From Hymenopus coronatus (lineage: Eukaryota; Arthropoda; Insecta; Mantodea; Hymenopodidae): a DNA stretch of 64,000 nucleotides. The stretch lies in contig CM060880.1 of assembly GCA_030762935.1 (NCBI GenBank), positions 10,636,501 through 10,700,500 on the forward strand, read 5' to 3'. Shown piece by piece: positions 22,268-34,269 of this stretch. Each line of letters begins with the position of its first letter. The first letter of the stretch is position 1. Under the pieces are notes generated by a model that did not search any database, had not been told where the DNA came from, and saw only the letters and a list, made by a program, of their open reading frames with translations. Both the position numbers and the translations under genes were made by a program.

Positions 22268-23112
22268 ATCTCATGTGTTCCATTCATGTGACTTTCTGTA
22301 CCTATTCTGCAAACAAACTATTCTTACAAAAGATTTTTCTTTTAACTATTCATACCAAATGAGATAAACATTAGCAGAAATGGTCTTATTACTTAGTTTC
22401 TAGTAAATATAAGGAAAATAAGAGAATACACTGGGCCAAAGTGATGATAAACATTTTTAAAAGCTGTTGTTAAGCGATGACATTGAAATTCAGTTCTCTT
22501 TACATTGCCAGAAGTAAAACAAAAGAAAAACGAATGAAGATATCTGTTTGAAAAAAGTATAAGTATTTTAAAATTGAAACCAATAGCAAGAATATCTTGG
22601 AAATGATTAACCAAAAAAAAAAAAAAAAAAGTATCTGGCATAAACTGTGTGTTTTAACAAGATCTCGATTTTCATGTATTAAGGTTTTGTCCATCTTTTA
22701 CGGTTTACCAGTTATGCAAAAGTCGTCCAAAATGAAGAGGACTTAAGATGCTAGTCCCAGAAAAGTCAAGATATACATTTCATCTATCATAGAAGTATCT
22801 TAAACATTTGGAATTTTAATCAAAACATTAGTCATTTGAAAAATATTCCTTGGAAAGGAACATTGTGGTGGGGTTGTCTTGAAAATTTTTGTTGTATCCT
22901 TGGAAGACAAACTTAAATATCAATTTTGGTATTTAAGAGACTTTTTGTTATGAATTATGCTGTTCACAGACAGACATACTAACACAGATATTTCTATATA
23001 ATGCTTTTATGGATTTAGGGAACCTCAAACCATACATTTCTGATAACACCTCAACATCACATTTTTGGGTGGTGTATAATACATTTGATACATACTAGGT
23101 ACACAGTGCATG
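22268..23112 (-). repeat. Hairpin-ended 0.85-kb repeat, copy H
   Basis: Second of the three tandem copies, same orientation as G and I. It starts AAAATCTCATGTGTTCCATT CATGTGACTTTCTGTAC and ends near TACATACTAGGTACACAGTG CATGGTAGAGAAC. A poly(A) run lies at 22612-22630. Confidence 0.75.
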
Positions 23113-23265
23113 GTAGAGAACACAAAAATTGCATCCCTTTCAATTTATAAGCTTTTGAAAGCTCCAAAATAAGAGAATGTGTAAACTGTCACTATCAGCT
23201 GATTCTTGGTATCAAGGGCTGTAATATAATTGCAACTAACCGTTAAACCTAACAATTGTAAAAAT

Positions 23266-24110
23266 CTGATGTTTTCCATTCACATGACTTTCTCTACATC
23301 TATGCAAAAAATTATTGTTAAAAAGCTCAAGCTTCTATTTACTTCATGCTAATTGAGAAAATATTAGCAAAATAGTCTTATTACTTGCTTTCTTGTAAAT
23401 AGAAGTGAAATAAGGAAGTACCATAGGTTAAAGTGATAGTCAAAACCTGGTTGCTATGTGACTGAAGTTCCTTTGTTTATGGACAGAAGTTGACAAATTC
23501 CTGTATCAGAAAAGTGTTTTTCACAGCTGAAACCAAAAACAAGGAATATGTTAAGAACGATCAACTCCACGAAAAAAATGTATATAACATAAATTGTGTT
23601 TTAATGTGCTCTACATTTTCTGTGTGGTAAGTTTTTGTCCATCTCTTATGGTTTAGCAGTTATCCAAAAATCCGTAAAATTCATCCTGAATAAAGTGGTC
23701 TTCAGAGGCTATTCCCAGAAAATTCAAGATATACATTTTATTTGTCAAGTAAATATCTTAAATATACAAGATTTTAATCAAAATCGTTAGTCATTTTTAA
23801 GAAAATCAACATTTTCAAAATTTTTTCCATGTAAAGGGTAGTTTGGGGAGGGGGGATTTTCTTAAAATCTTTGTGTCTCATCCTTGGAAGATACCAAACT
23901 TAAATACCAAGTTTGGTTTTTAATGGTTTTATCATTTTTGAGCTATGCTACACACATGCGCGCACACAGACATTTTTCTAAAAATGCTTTTTTTGTATTC
24001 AGGGGGTCTCAAAACATATATTTCCGATGAAATCTTGGTATCGAATTTTTGGGTACAATACAATGCCTTCTCTATACACTATGACATAGTACGTATAGAG
24101 AAAGTAAAAA
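23266..24110 (-). repeat. Hairpin-ended 0.85-kb repeat, copy I
   Basis: Third tandem copy and well preserved. It starts AATCTGATGTTTTCCATTCA CATGACTTTCTCTAC and ends CCTTCTCTATACACTATGAC ATAGTACGTATAGAGAAAGT. The hairpin arms TTCTCTATAC and GTATAGAGAA are clearly complementary. Confidence 0.8.
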
Positions 24111-25829
24111 AAAACATGTGTGATTTGATCACAGATATGCTAAAACATGGACTTTAGCAGTATATGAATAGTTTGAGAGTTAGATTAAACTTGTGTACAT
24201 CAAATTGGCTTCAGCACTATTCAAACAGGATAGGAACAGTTCTCCTGTAACTGGAGAATCATAATTGTTCTGTTAGCCAGAGTTGTTTATTTAAAAAGGT
24301 GAGTAAATAAAATTGTATGTCTATGCTAGAACAATTTCTTTGCCAAATTTTTACTAACCCTTGAATGCAAATTGAACTGCTCTTCCCATACTAGTAGTGA
24401 GTGAAGTGACAACACATTCTGTGAAGCTCTGAATTTTCGTTTAATGTAATTACCTGAAGTTTGGACAAAACCAGCATCCTTTTATTTTTTCCCACCATTT
24501 TCACAATATAATCATATTGAGTTTAGCCTGAGTGCTCCTTTAAGCATAAATACATATATTACAAAATTAAATTCATAAATAAAAGATTTTAGTAAAAGGA
24601 AGCATAAAATGGTATTGCCAGAGGAAAAGCTGTCTACAATTTGGATTTATTTTAAGCATTTTATTTTTCTTTTAAATAAATAACCATAAATGGTTATTTA
24701 TTTAAATAACCCTGCCAAGAACCACAATCATAAAACTGCAATGCATTTCTGTTGTATTCTTATGATCACAAAACTAAATGGCCTTTCTGTGTTTGGACTT
24801 AGATGTTTAACCATTTCAGTGTTCCACCACATTAGTCTTGATAGTACGCTTTGATAAAAAATATCCAGATCTGTAGCAATTCAAAATATTTGAAATACAA
24901 TTTGGCTTTTTTAATTTTTGTAATAACTAATCTATTCATATACTGTGTATAAGATAATGGTCAATTTTAAGTAGCCTTGGATATTGAACCAATCATGGCC
25001 ATTTATCTTATACTTGGTTGCCAGGATGCAAACTTAAAACATAAAAAAACATAAGTTTATTACTGAACCATTATTTTTATCAGCTTGCTGTGATTAATAC
25101 ACTATGTTATCCATCTTGACTGTTGCAATTTCAACATCCACTTCAGTTTCTATTACCAAATACCTGCAGATTCCTTTAACTTTGATCAGTCCACATTATG
25201 TTAATTTTCAAATAAGTTGCACTCTAAAATAAAATATCTGTCACTATGTTCAGATTTTAGCTTAGCTTAATTTTGAGATTAATTTTCTCATTTTCATCTG
25301 TGACACGTTTGTTTGTTTGTTTATTCATTTATTGCAGCTGATTTCAGTTTAAACACAAGTAAAAAAGTAATAATTATTTATATAAAATCTGTTACATTTT
25401 ATTCATTCTTAAATAAGTTTGAGGTTATGCGGATAAACTTGCAAATATATCAATACCCACTAATTACATATGTGGCGATTTCAGTAGTGTACTACCTAAC
25501 CACCGCATCCCACACATATAATAAAATTGACCATAAACTGCTGCTATGTAATATTCTTCACAAAATTCAATAACGATCAAGGTTAAGTATTTTGCACTAA
25601 TCTGGCAACTTTGGGCTTTCTTTGGACTCTTAATGATTGCTTAACTGCTTAAGGTTATATGTTAAAGAATTGGTTCAACGTCTAACCTCTGTTCAAACTA
25701 ATTAACATTGTTATTTTATGTAACACTTACTCTGGTCCCAGATGTACAAAGGCTGCTTATAAATGTTTCCCTTCTTAGTTTGCAAGTAGCAACACCTGTA
25801 TTTAAATGCTTCTTTTTTATGGTGTTCAG

Positions 25830-26012
25830 ATGGAGCGTTACGTCGACCGCAAATTGGATCATGCAGAGGATGTCTTGAAACATAAGGGACGTAAGGCTCG
25901 AAGATGGTACCACAAGTTTATTGGGGAAGACCCATACCAGCTGAAGGAAATCCACATCTTTTTGGCAGCTTTCACAGCTGGTTTGGCCCTTGGTATTGTT
26001 AGTGGACAGTGA
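25830..26012 (+). CDS. FUNDC1: FUNDC1 distal alternative terminal exon
   Basis: Acceptor T-rich ... GGTGTTCAG ends at 25829. The exon is open for 60 codons in phase 0, the phase left by the donor at 354, and ends TGA at 26010-26012. It begins MERYVDRKLDHAEDVLKHKG, a charged amphipathic helix, continues RKARRWYHKFIGEDPYQLKE, and closes IHIFLAAFTAGLALGIVSG, a predicted membrane segment. This parallels the proximal exon's AAAGFVGGFFLGLAS but is 34 residues longer. Since 10061-10141 has its own stop, the two exons cannot both be used as coding in one mRNA: they are best read as mutually exclusive last exons of one FUN14 gene. It could also belong to an independent downstream gene using another upstream exon, but no such exon was seen. 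AATAAA signals occur at 26332-26337 and 26468-26473. Confidence 0.78.
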   Translation: MERYVDRKLDHAEDVLKHKGRKARRWYHKFIGEDPYQLKEIHIFLAAFTAGLALGIVSGQ

Positions 26013-26490
26013 AAAACTGTCTCTAGTTCATCACCCTGCTTGGTCACAGAGATATTATTGGCTTTAGTAACAAACCATTCTCAGTTGAAGAGACAATACT
26101 ATGGTAAGACTTTAATATGGGTAGTGTAAACCCTTTCCTAGTAACCATAACTTTTCTAAATGGTTTGTTGATTCTATTAGTTTGTAAGGTTATGGAATAG
26201 TCTTGTATCAGTATTGTAATTTTAGTTGGTATTACTGCATGCTTTCAATCCACATTTGAAAGTATGAAACAAGTAAGTCTTTGGTGAATATTAGTGTGGG
26301 TTGCAAGGTTCTAGTATAAACGAGTAGAGTGAATAAAAGGAAGAAAGAAAGCAATTTTTCGGCAGTAACTTATGTTGCAATACCTTGTATAAGAATAAGC
26401 TATTTAATAATAATTTATAAATATTTTTAGTATTTAATATCTATTCTTCCTTGTACATTCTGGTTGTAATAAAAATGTATACAACTTTGC
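26013..26490 (+). other. FUNDC1: 3' UTR of the distal FUNDC1 isoform
   Basis: Repeat-free AT-rich DNA after the TGA, with AATAAA at 26332-26337 and 26468-26473. A longer UTR cannot be excluded: another AATAAA lies at 30731-30736 after a GT-rich stretch. The end is inferred. Confidence 0.45.
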
Positions 26491-29150
26491 TGTTTAAGCT
26501 TTAAGTATTGTAAACAAATTGCATTTTTTAATGAATTGATGATAGTGTTAGGATGAAAGGTGTTCTCCATTTGAAAATTTTTATTTCCTGGTATAATTTC
26601 TGAATGGATAAATATTTTATCAAACTATGCAGGCAGTCCTCTACCCTCCCATTATAATCAGTTTGACAGACTACACAAGTTCTCAAAATTGCATTTTTTC
26701 AAACTTCTAGAATTATGCCATACCTCTGCTTTTAATGACCTTTTTATATAATAATGAAAGCATTATAGCTCTAGTCTTTATCAGCTGCAGTGTCTATTAT
26801 GTTGTTAGAAAACATAACATGTTTAGCTAACTGCATTGTTGAATTCAATGTCGCAAGGAGCACTTTTTTGACCTGACAGTATTGCTTAATGTGGTTCAAT
26901 GGCTGATCAGGAGATAAAGGCAGCTAGGTCACCCATTTTTAGCAGAAGTCGTTATATTTACAATAATCCATCGATATTACTCTTGGAGGGTGCTAGAGAG
27001 AAAGTTGTATGAACAGCTCTCGTGGTTATGTGATCACTCTACAAAAATCATTATTTTGTTGGACATGTTTGCTCTTAAACACTAGAAAAACTGTATGGTC
27101 CCCTGAAGGTTTCAACAATCTGAAGATCTGTCTGTGCTCGTGCTTCTTCTAAAGCTCATCTAAATAATTTTATTTCACTTAAGGAACTATCCAAACAAGG
27201 GTTAGGTATGTAATAAACATCACAAACTGATGAAAATAAGATACGATAATGAAGTAAAGGTACACAGAGTGGTCTAGAAAATTTTAATTGACCATGCAAA
27301 TTTTTTGTCTAACTAACAGCTTACTTTCAGAGGTCATGATAAGGAAGAATTCCTGCATCCTGGAAATTTCAGAGCCATGTGATTTGAAAACACATTGGAA
27401 GAAGATGGGTTATTTCCAGGAATTTTAAAAAATTTAAATGGAACAAACAGAATGAATAAACAAATAAATATGAGTGTGTTTCAAAATTATAATTTGAAGC
27501 ACAAACTGGTGGCTCAAACTGTTGCTTCTCTTTTGGAAGGAGAAGTAAATGGCCGACAGCTAAAATCTGTGAAATTGCTCCCAAAGCTCTTCAAGTTCTT
27601 TAAATTTAGTTTTACAGCATAGCTGTTCTTGTATAAAACATATTTCCCCATGCTTCAGGCTGTTCTGTTTTTTTCATATGCAGCACATTTTTTGACGGTA
27701 TTTCTGGTAAATGCATCCCATAATACATGTGTAAACAAAGGCAATGTTTTGCAAATTATTAAAGTACCTCCTCTGGCCTTAAAAATTGGGGTGGGGGAGG
27801 ATTGTCCCTTATTGCCGTTGTAAAAATCTGACTGTCTAGCAATTTCAGTTTGCATGGCAGCCTAGTTTTCTTGTTAAACACAATCTTATGTATGCTATTA
27901 TATTGGTGATATTATTAAATGGTTCTAACAGCAATCTTATGTGTCAATCCTGTAAATTCAAGAGTTGTGATTTTATAATTAAATTTGGTTCGGTACAGTA
28001 CATAACAATTGAGAAGAAATGTCTATTACATTATGTGAAAATGAAGTTATTTACAGAACAAAGGTTATCCTTAATGACCCCTTGATGTGCTTAGATTAAA
28101 CATATTGTAACAGCTGACCTCTAAATTCAGAAATTTCTGGAGAGAAATGCATGTTTACAAGCCAGTAGCATAGGTCCTTGCTATACTTAATGCCCGAGCT
28201 GAAAAAATAATATTTAAGGTAACATTCATTTCAGAGATTAAATTATAATTAGGATGAAATAATATAACTTTGAAATATGTACTTAAGTTGGGGTCAATAA
28301 ACCAAATGTTAACAGAAATGCATAAACAGCAAAGTTATTAGAATGAGCAATTTTTAAATTGTAGGTTCTTAATACCTAACACACAAAAAATATATTAAAA
28401 CACACACAATGTAATAAATTATTACCACAATGAATGCTTGTATTAATCTTACTGCAATTTATGCTATTGGCATGCTCGGCACTGAGTGCAATTACTGATG
28501 TTTGAAACAGTTCCTTGCTCATTTTAAGTTAGTAAGTGTTATCAACTGATGCTAACAAGGCCTATTTATTAATACATACCAATATAGCAAGATTATAACC
28601 TGTAAATAAATACAAGATACAATATTTAAGTATTATTTAGAAGTTGCCCTGTGCATTCAGACAAACAGTCCTGGCTCACATGTGTTGGATAGTTTTGAAA
28701 AGGATCATGAACCATTTTACATCCATGGATTCATTGTTGTAAAGCATTTACATATGAGTGCAGTGAATCAACATTCCAACTGGAGTAAGCACAAAGCTGA
28801 CCACATCATCTTCTTTCATTAACTGCATGACTGCCCACCTCAGCCACTTGCATTTCGGATTGGTTGCTTATGGCCTATCAAGGCTGTTGTGTTATAGCTG
28901 CTCCTTTTTTATTCTGATAGTGTGTCTCCAAAGCTGTAAACCTACTGGTAACCACTTCGATTAAAAAGGAAATAAAACAGTGTTTTGATTTGTACCTTGG
29001 GTCAAATTTGACAGATAAGCCACCATTAACCCAAATAAAATGGACAGTTTAACAAACTTTACAATAAAACAGAGAACATTTGAATACCTGCTGGCAAAAA
29101 TGTTGTAACCCTCAAAATGCAAATTTTTCAGGAGAATAAAAACAAATAAT
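26491..29150. other. Intergenic stretch, nothing recognised
   Basis: AT-rich DNA. Short open frames at 27395-27622, 27629-27823 and 27888-28085 show no known motif, no codon bias against their surroundings and no splice context that I can support. A G-rich hexamer cluster (GGGGTGGGGGAGG) lies near 27790. Confidence 0.5.
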
Positions 29151-29154
29151 TGAC

Positions 29155-29452
29155 TGCCTCCGAGGTCGAGTGGTCAGCGAGCTGACTTCTCACCCGGAAG
29201 TCCCGGGTTCGATTCCCGGCTGGGGCGGGGAATCTTTCTTTAACCAGATTTATTCCCTATCCCCCACAGAGGCTGGAAGTATGAATGTGAGAGTGAATAT
29301 GCATGTGTATTAGTAATATAACATTGATTAACCTAACGTTCTAACCTACAGTAATACCAGTTGTTTCACAAGTCAAAGCCCCCGATATGACCATTCAAGT
29401 TAAAGGGGGCTATACAAATGAAACAATAATAAAAAAAAAAAAATTCTGCACC
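29155..29452 (+). mobile_element. tRNA-derived SINE with near-intact tRNA head (copy 2 of GTTAAAGGG-tail family)
   Basis: The head at 29155-29227 folds almost as a tRNA. The acceptor strands GCCTCCG and CTGGGGC pair with few faults, the D-arm region is GTCGAGTGGTCAGCG, and the T-arm CCGGG-TTCGATT-CCCGG is perfect. The body follows, including CCCCCACAGAGGCTGGAAGT, then the tail GATATGACCATTCAAGTTAA AGGGGGCTATAC and an A-rich terminus (AATAATA, then a run of A at 29431-29443). The same tail occurs at 6735 on the - strand. Internal RNA polymerase III boxes look intact, making this one of the younger SINEs here. Confidence 0.8.
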
Positions 29453-29755
29453 ATGGCGAAATTAAAACAAAAGATAAAAGGCATGTAATGTTCATGTTTG
29501 CCAATATGTCACACATGCCTCACTCTTACCACATAAAAAGTTTATATGCGAAAATCCAACATTCTATAAAAGTGAAGGTTACAACGTTTTTGCTGGCAGG
29601 TATTCATTTGTTAACATCTAAAAATGCATGGTTACAAAATAAAATATTGTGTAGCACACTAATTTAAAGAATGAAAACACATAGGTGCCATCGTTGGTAT
29701 GAAAATAAAAACAGCACTTGTTAATCAACAAAAGCATTAACATTGTGGCTTGGAG

Positions 29756-29860
29756 TGCATGGCTACCATTACCAGTTCGGGATTTTTCCTGTGTTGAGAA
29801 TCCTTGTATAGGGGCGACTTCAGCCTTGGAGGTCCTTGGGGACCAATTGAGGTGCTAATG
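29756..29860 (+). repeat. Repeat with GGCTACCATTACCA motif, copy 1
   Basis: GGCTACCATTACCAGTTCGG GATTTTTCC and, later, AGGTCCTTGGGGACCAAT resemble the reverse complement of 59500-59600 (GGGCTACCATTACCATGG ... GGGAATTTTTAG ... AGGTGCACATGGGGACAAT). It could be a degraded SINE; the class is not decided. Confidence 0.35.
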
Positions 29861-30946
29861 GAAAAATACTGGATTTGGCCATAGAAAATTCACTTAAGTA
29901 GCTGAGGAAAGGCAGTATGCTGACCTCTGCCTATGATGGTCTACCCAAATCTTGAGCATGGAGGTAGCTTAATACCCAAAAATATACTTAAATTCATATT
30001 GATAAACATTTTGTTTTATAAAATAAGACTATAAATTTGAATATGCTATTGCTCATTTACTTATTAATCTAATAATAACTAAGAAAGCATAATTCTCAGA
30101 TTTGTAGGAATGGGTGTGATCATGTTCTATAGATTTGGAGTTGCTTATATTTACAAATGATTTTTCTACTCCTGAGAATTAATATTTGGTGGCCAAACAG
30201 TATTCAGTTGATAATACTTGGAAATAACACAGGATTCTCTGATTAAGGAAATCAGAACTTACATCAGGTGTCTAGTTTATTCAATGAGTGTAAACGAATT
30301 TCTGTGTGATCCCTTTTTGGTGCAGTTATTCATCTTATTCACTTTTGTGCCAGACATGCTAATAGAAAACTAGTTTTATGGGCTAGTCATAAGTAAAATT
30401 GTTAGTTGTTAGTGCTAAATATGCTAGTCTCTTGGTTAATAAAACACAGCCAGAAAACTTAAGGGTGAAATACCCTAATGTTTAGTTTGAAGCTTTAGAG
30501 ACTGCTCGATAGTCACCTGATGTCCATTTCCATTTCAGAGACTAGTTTTTCTGCAAATGTGAGAGTGGATATTAGAATGGGATCTTCTACTCTGTGCGCA
30601 CATGTTAACCATTATGTTTTACTCGTAGTGACTATTAAAAAACTAAAATGGAATGTGATAGTGCAGGGAAATACTGACTGACTGTTCCTTGTGCATTTTG
30701 TGTATACCTGCAATGTATGTATGTTGTATGAATAAATTGTACTAATATTTATTTACTTGTATCTTAACCACCAAAACACATCCTACCTAAACGTGCAGCT
30801 AATTCAGTTATATGAAACAAAAAGCAACTTGGAATATATGAAGTTACAAGTAGATCATTTTATAAAAATGCTGAACATTCTGTGGATCACCATGCAACCA
30901 TCTTCAAGACTAGGTTTATCAGTGATCACCATGCAACCATCTTTAA

Positions 30947-31862
30947 TCCTTTTAGTGCCAGCCCTAATAACAAAATGCTGTCTAGAGGAGAATGCAGGAT
31001 TTTAAATTATTAGTAATAAAATGAGCACCAAATAACATAGAGTTGAATCTTTTTTTCATTTTTAGTAAACCCTTGTCTACTGTATAATGTGCATTACATG
31101 GATGAGAAGTCCCTTCAATATTTTTAAAACCTTAAAAACTACAGAAACATTTGAAAATAAAATTAAAAATCCCAAAATAATCAGTCGTACAAAAGCTTAC
31201 TATACAGAAAGTTCAGATATTTCTTTACCAAAACAGCATCCCGTTTTGATATGGTGTCTTAGTTTTTAATAAAAAGAAAAATGAATTCACTGAAACTGAA
31301 AGAAAAATCTCCAAAAGCACATAAGCATGATATCACTATTAATGAAAATGGCATAAAACAATTGGATACAAATGTAATGAGATTACTATACGTGCTATTG
31401 CATAGTTGAATGATTGATTCACATTGTATTCATCGGTTATACCTCCGTAAATCCATTTTGATAAGGACACCGATTATTTGCATGCATTTTCATCGCTGAA
31501 CTAAAATATTCTATCTTCCTCTCTTTACATCGATGTCGGAAACTCTTTCATCAAGGTCTGAAAATTCAAAATCACTCGCTTTCCTGTAATACATTTTGAA
31601 TTGCAGCTCTTATTTCCTCTTCGGTTCATAACCTTCAGCTAGATAATGCCATGAAATTAAATTTGGATGTATTTAGCACTTGGGAGTGAAAATAAGGTCA
31701 TGAAAAGCTCCCAAAAACGTTTCTTTATGGCTATGACATAGAAAGTACACAGATCCTCCCGCTGGAAAGAGTTAAAACGTATGAAAATGGCACGATTAGA
31801 TCGTGTATGGTAATTTTCGCAGAATTTTCAGATCACAATTAGATCGTGATTGGCTAAAAGGG
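30947..31862 (-). mobile_element. piggyBac-like transposon remnant
   Basis: The ends are TCCTTTTAGTGCCAGCCCTA (left) and, reverse-complemented, CCCTTTTAGCCAATCACGAT (right). They are flanked by TTAA (30943-30946) and TTAC (31863-31866); TTAA is the piggyBac target. On the - strand near 31580-31500 a frame reads SDFEFSDLDERVSDIDVK, like the acidic N-terminus common in piggyBac transposases. Sub-terminal palindromes ACGATTAGATCGT and CAATTAGATCGTG lie close to the right end. The DDD core is absent. Support is moderate: ends, target and one acidic stretch agree. Confidence 0.45.
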
Positions 31863-32289
31863 TTACGACTAAGCATATCAGTTACAGTTTCTGTATATTG
31901 GAAGGAGGGGTATAAGTAATTTTTATGTACAAAGATAAAACTGTAGTCTATAATGCTTAAGTGGAAAATTGTGTTTTTGCATTGTAATTAACATACTGAA
32001 CAGTTACAGCAAATCTTGTTGAAGTATAAAATAGAAGAGTGCAGTTACGGAAAAGTTTATTGAAGCATTAAAAAAAAAAAAAAAAACAGTTGGTTTACAT
32101 ACACAATACACACACACACACACACTCACTATAATCTTGGTTTATCTTGAAATTGTATTGCACTAGCACCAGAATAACTGGCCTCACCATTGTTTCACCT
32201 TATTTTGTGTAATTCTTTGTTTTACCATTTAATTCTTTGTCCTTCCTCTGCCTATTTTATCTTTCTACTCTCATCTCTATTGTTTTTTT

Positions 32290-32645
32290 AACTTTCCTTT
32301 CCTCCATCTTTCAATAGACATGCCCAAACCACTGCAGTTGTTTCTATTCTATAACTTATTGATTTCTTTAATCTTATCAGATGCTCTTGTATCCATGCTT
32401 TCCAATAGATCTTATTTAGAAATCTCTCGATGTTTTTCATGCCATGTTTCTGGTTTTTCTTCAATGTAAGCCTCAAGAACATTTTCCTAAGAGTGAAGAT
32501 GCGGCCTTGGAAGTTTATTGTGAACTTAAGTTTTGAGTGCAGAGTTTTAATAGTGAGTCTTTGTTTTTCTTCTTTGTGGAAGTTATTTATTATCCTGCTT
32601 ATCAATTTGTTAAAGCATCCAGAAATGATTTGGGTGAGCTGCAAG
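32290..32645 (-). pseudogene. LINE reverse transcriptase C-terminal fragment (tentative)
   Basis: A 118-codon frame on the - strand contains NFHKEEKQRLTIKTLHSKLK, FLRLTLKKNQKHGMKNIERF and LNKIYWKAWIQEHL. It resembles, at low identity, the segment after the RT domain of many non-LTR elements (KKxLLTxxxLxLKxR ... LLYGxExWTLxKK ... xIExFExxIYRRxLxISWxEHV). The end, VVWACLLKDGGK, sits where those proteins have FGHVLRMxxxR. Key catalytic motifs are upstream of the preserved part and not seen. Confidence 0.4.
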
Positions 32646-33774
32646 GTTTTTCCTTACACAGGGCAGAAAATCAAGAGGCAGTTCTGCATCCTGTATTTTT
32701 AGCTTTTCTGACAATTCTTTTTACAAAACTCATAGATGTACTAGTTACAGATATACCAGTAGTCATTAGACACTATATCAGTTAATTCTTTCCTCTTTTT
32801 AAAGTATTTATATACATAGTGTTATCACTTTCCTTGTTGAAAATGGAGAACTTTACTTCTGCTTGCAGATATAACCTTTAGGACGAAGCCCTTCCTCTTG
32901 AGTATTCACTGGCTGCTCTTCTGCAGCTAACCAAAACCCCTGCCTGGAGATAATGGACTTATTCAGAGGAATAGGAGAGAAACAAATTAGACCATAAATA
33001 GAAATGCTTTATTTGAAAACAGTTTATTGTTTTATTCAAATTTAAGCAAATATACTTTGGCTTTAGCTGCTTTCATGAAACATTTTCTTGAAAATACATA
33101 TTGGGAATTAAACACCACTGTAATAAAATCATAACTGGAATACAGAAACACTTTTGCAGTAACAATGGAAAAAAGACCATCCATTCTGCTCTGTAATAGG
33201 CCTTATATTACCATCAAAAGTGAATTTTTTTCTAGCCACCTGCATAGGAAAGCAAAATGTCAGATGGCTGTGCACTTCCAAGTCTAAATGTTAGTAAAAA
33301 GAGTGTATATAAATTTTATTGATGTACCCATAAAGATCCAACTGTAATTTTAAACATATAATCCATATCCTTTTCACTCAGTATAAATTAACCTTTGATT
33401 TTGTTAGTAATTTTGTAATACAGTGCTTTCCTTTGAGGTTATGATACTCAAAACATTGAATTGATCTTGTTGGATTGTATGGGTCAGATAAGACAAGGGG
33501 AAGAGATTTCTGAAGAAGGAAGTTGCAATGCCTTCAAAATATAGAATTTTGTCACATCAATTGGGCAGTTGAGTGGAAAATTATGAAAATTTCAATAATT
33601 ATACATTATGAGTAATGTATAATTTGGAAAAAAAAACAAGTTTGTATTACTTCCTTGGTTCCTATTATTAAGAAAGTGCTATGCCAACTTGAAGTACTTT
33701 CCACACATTAACCATAGAATGTGCCAAGCCGCATATGTATTTGGAAGCAGGAACTCTTGCTCTGTTAGTAACAA

Positions 33775-33945
33775 TTTCGTATTGGTTAGGTGTAGGCTCC
33801 CAAGGTTGCAGGTTCAAACTTTGGCCAAGTGTCCTTAAAAGTAACATCCCCATATTAGTAGATTTACTGGCATGTGAAAGAACCAAGAGATGAAATTCTG
33901 CCACACTAATGATACTGATCTTACAGCATTTAATTTGTTTGATTG
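33775..33945 (+). mobile_element. tRNA-derived SINE, GGTTCAAAC family, copy 2 (5' eroded)
   Basis: Shares TTGGTTAGGTGTAGGCTCCC AAGGTTGCAGGTTCAAAC and then GTCCTTAAAAGTAACATCCC, GTAGATTTACTGGCATG and TCTGCCACACTAATGATACTG with the SINE at 20563. The 5' part of the head is degenerate. Confidence 0.55.
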
Positions 33946-34149
33946 GTTGTCTAATGAAATTGGTTCATTATGTTGACATTAACTTGTACTCGTGCAGGTT
34001 AACAGTTCATGTAATTTTATAGTAAAGATCTAAGTGCTTGTAATATATGTCCCTTTAACTTATTTGCTGTAAGAGCAAACTGTCCATTATTGTTTCACTT
34101 CTAAGTGAGTATAATATGCAGCTGTTCTGGAAAGTGGAGCCAAACATTT

Positions 34150-34262
34150 TTAATAAAACTACTTGTTCATACCATAAAATGTAGATTGTAGGTTGTGGTC
34201 CAATAGATGAAAGTTCACCCGATGCTTCACCTATAACTTCTTCGGGCATCTTCAAGGGAAAG
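34150..34262 (-). other. Penelope-type 3' end remnant with hammerhead-like motif
   Basis: On the - strand TTGAAGA (34255-34249) is followed by a CCCGA/TCGGG stem and GTGAAC, the arrangement of the minimal hammerhead ribozymes carried by Penelope-like elements (CUGANGA, stem II, GAAA). The first core base and the final A/C differ, so activity is unlikely. No coding remains. Compare 53743 and 57674. Confidence 0.35.
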
Positions 34263-34269
34263 TTGACTT

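Noticed and set aside
29155..29227. Functional tRNA gene
   Set aside because: The fold is good, but it is followed by a SINE body, a shared LINE-type tail and poly(A).
26013..30740. A single 4.7-kb 3' UTR ending at AATAAA 30731
   Set aside because: Closer AATAAA signals exist at 26332 and 26468, and a SINE with internal Pol III boxes lies between; not supportable without transcript data.
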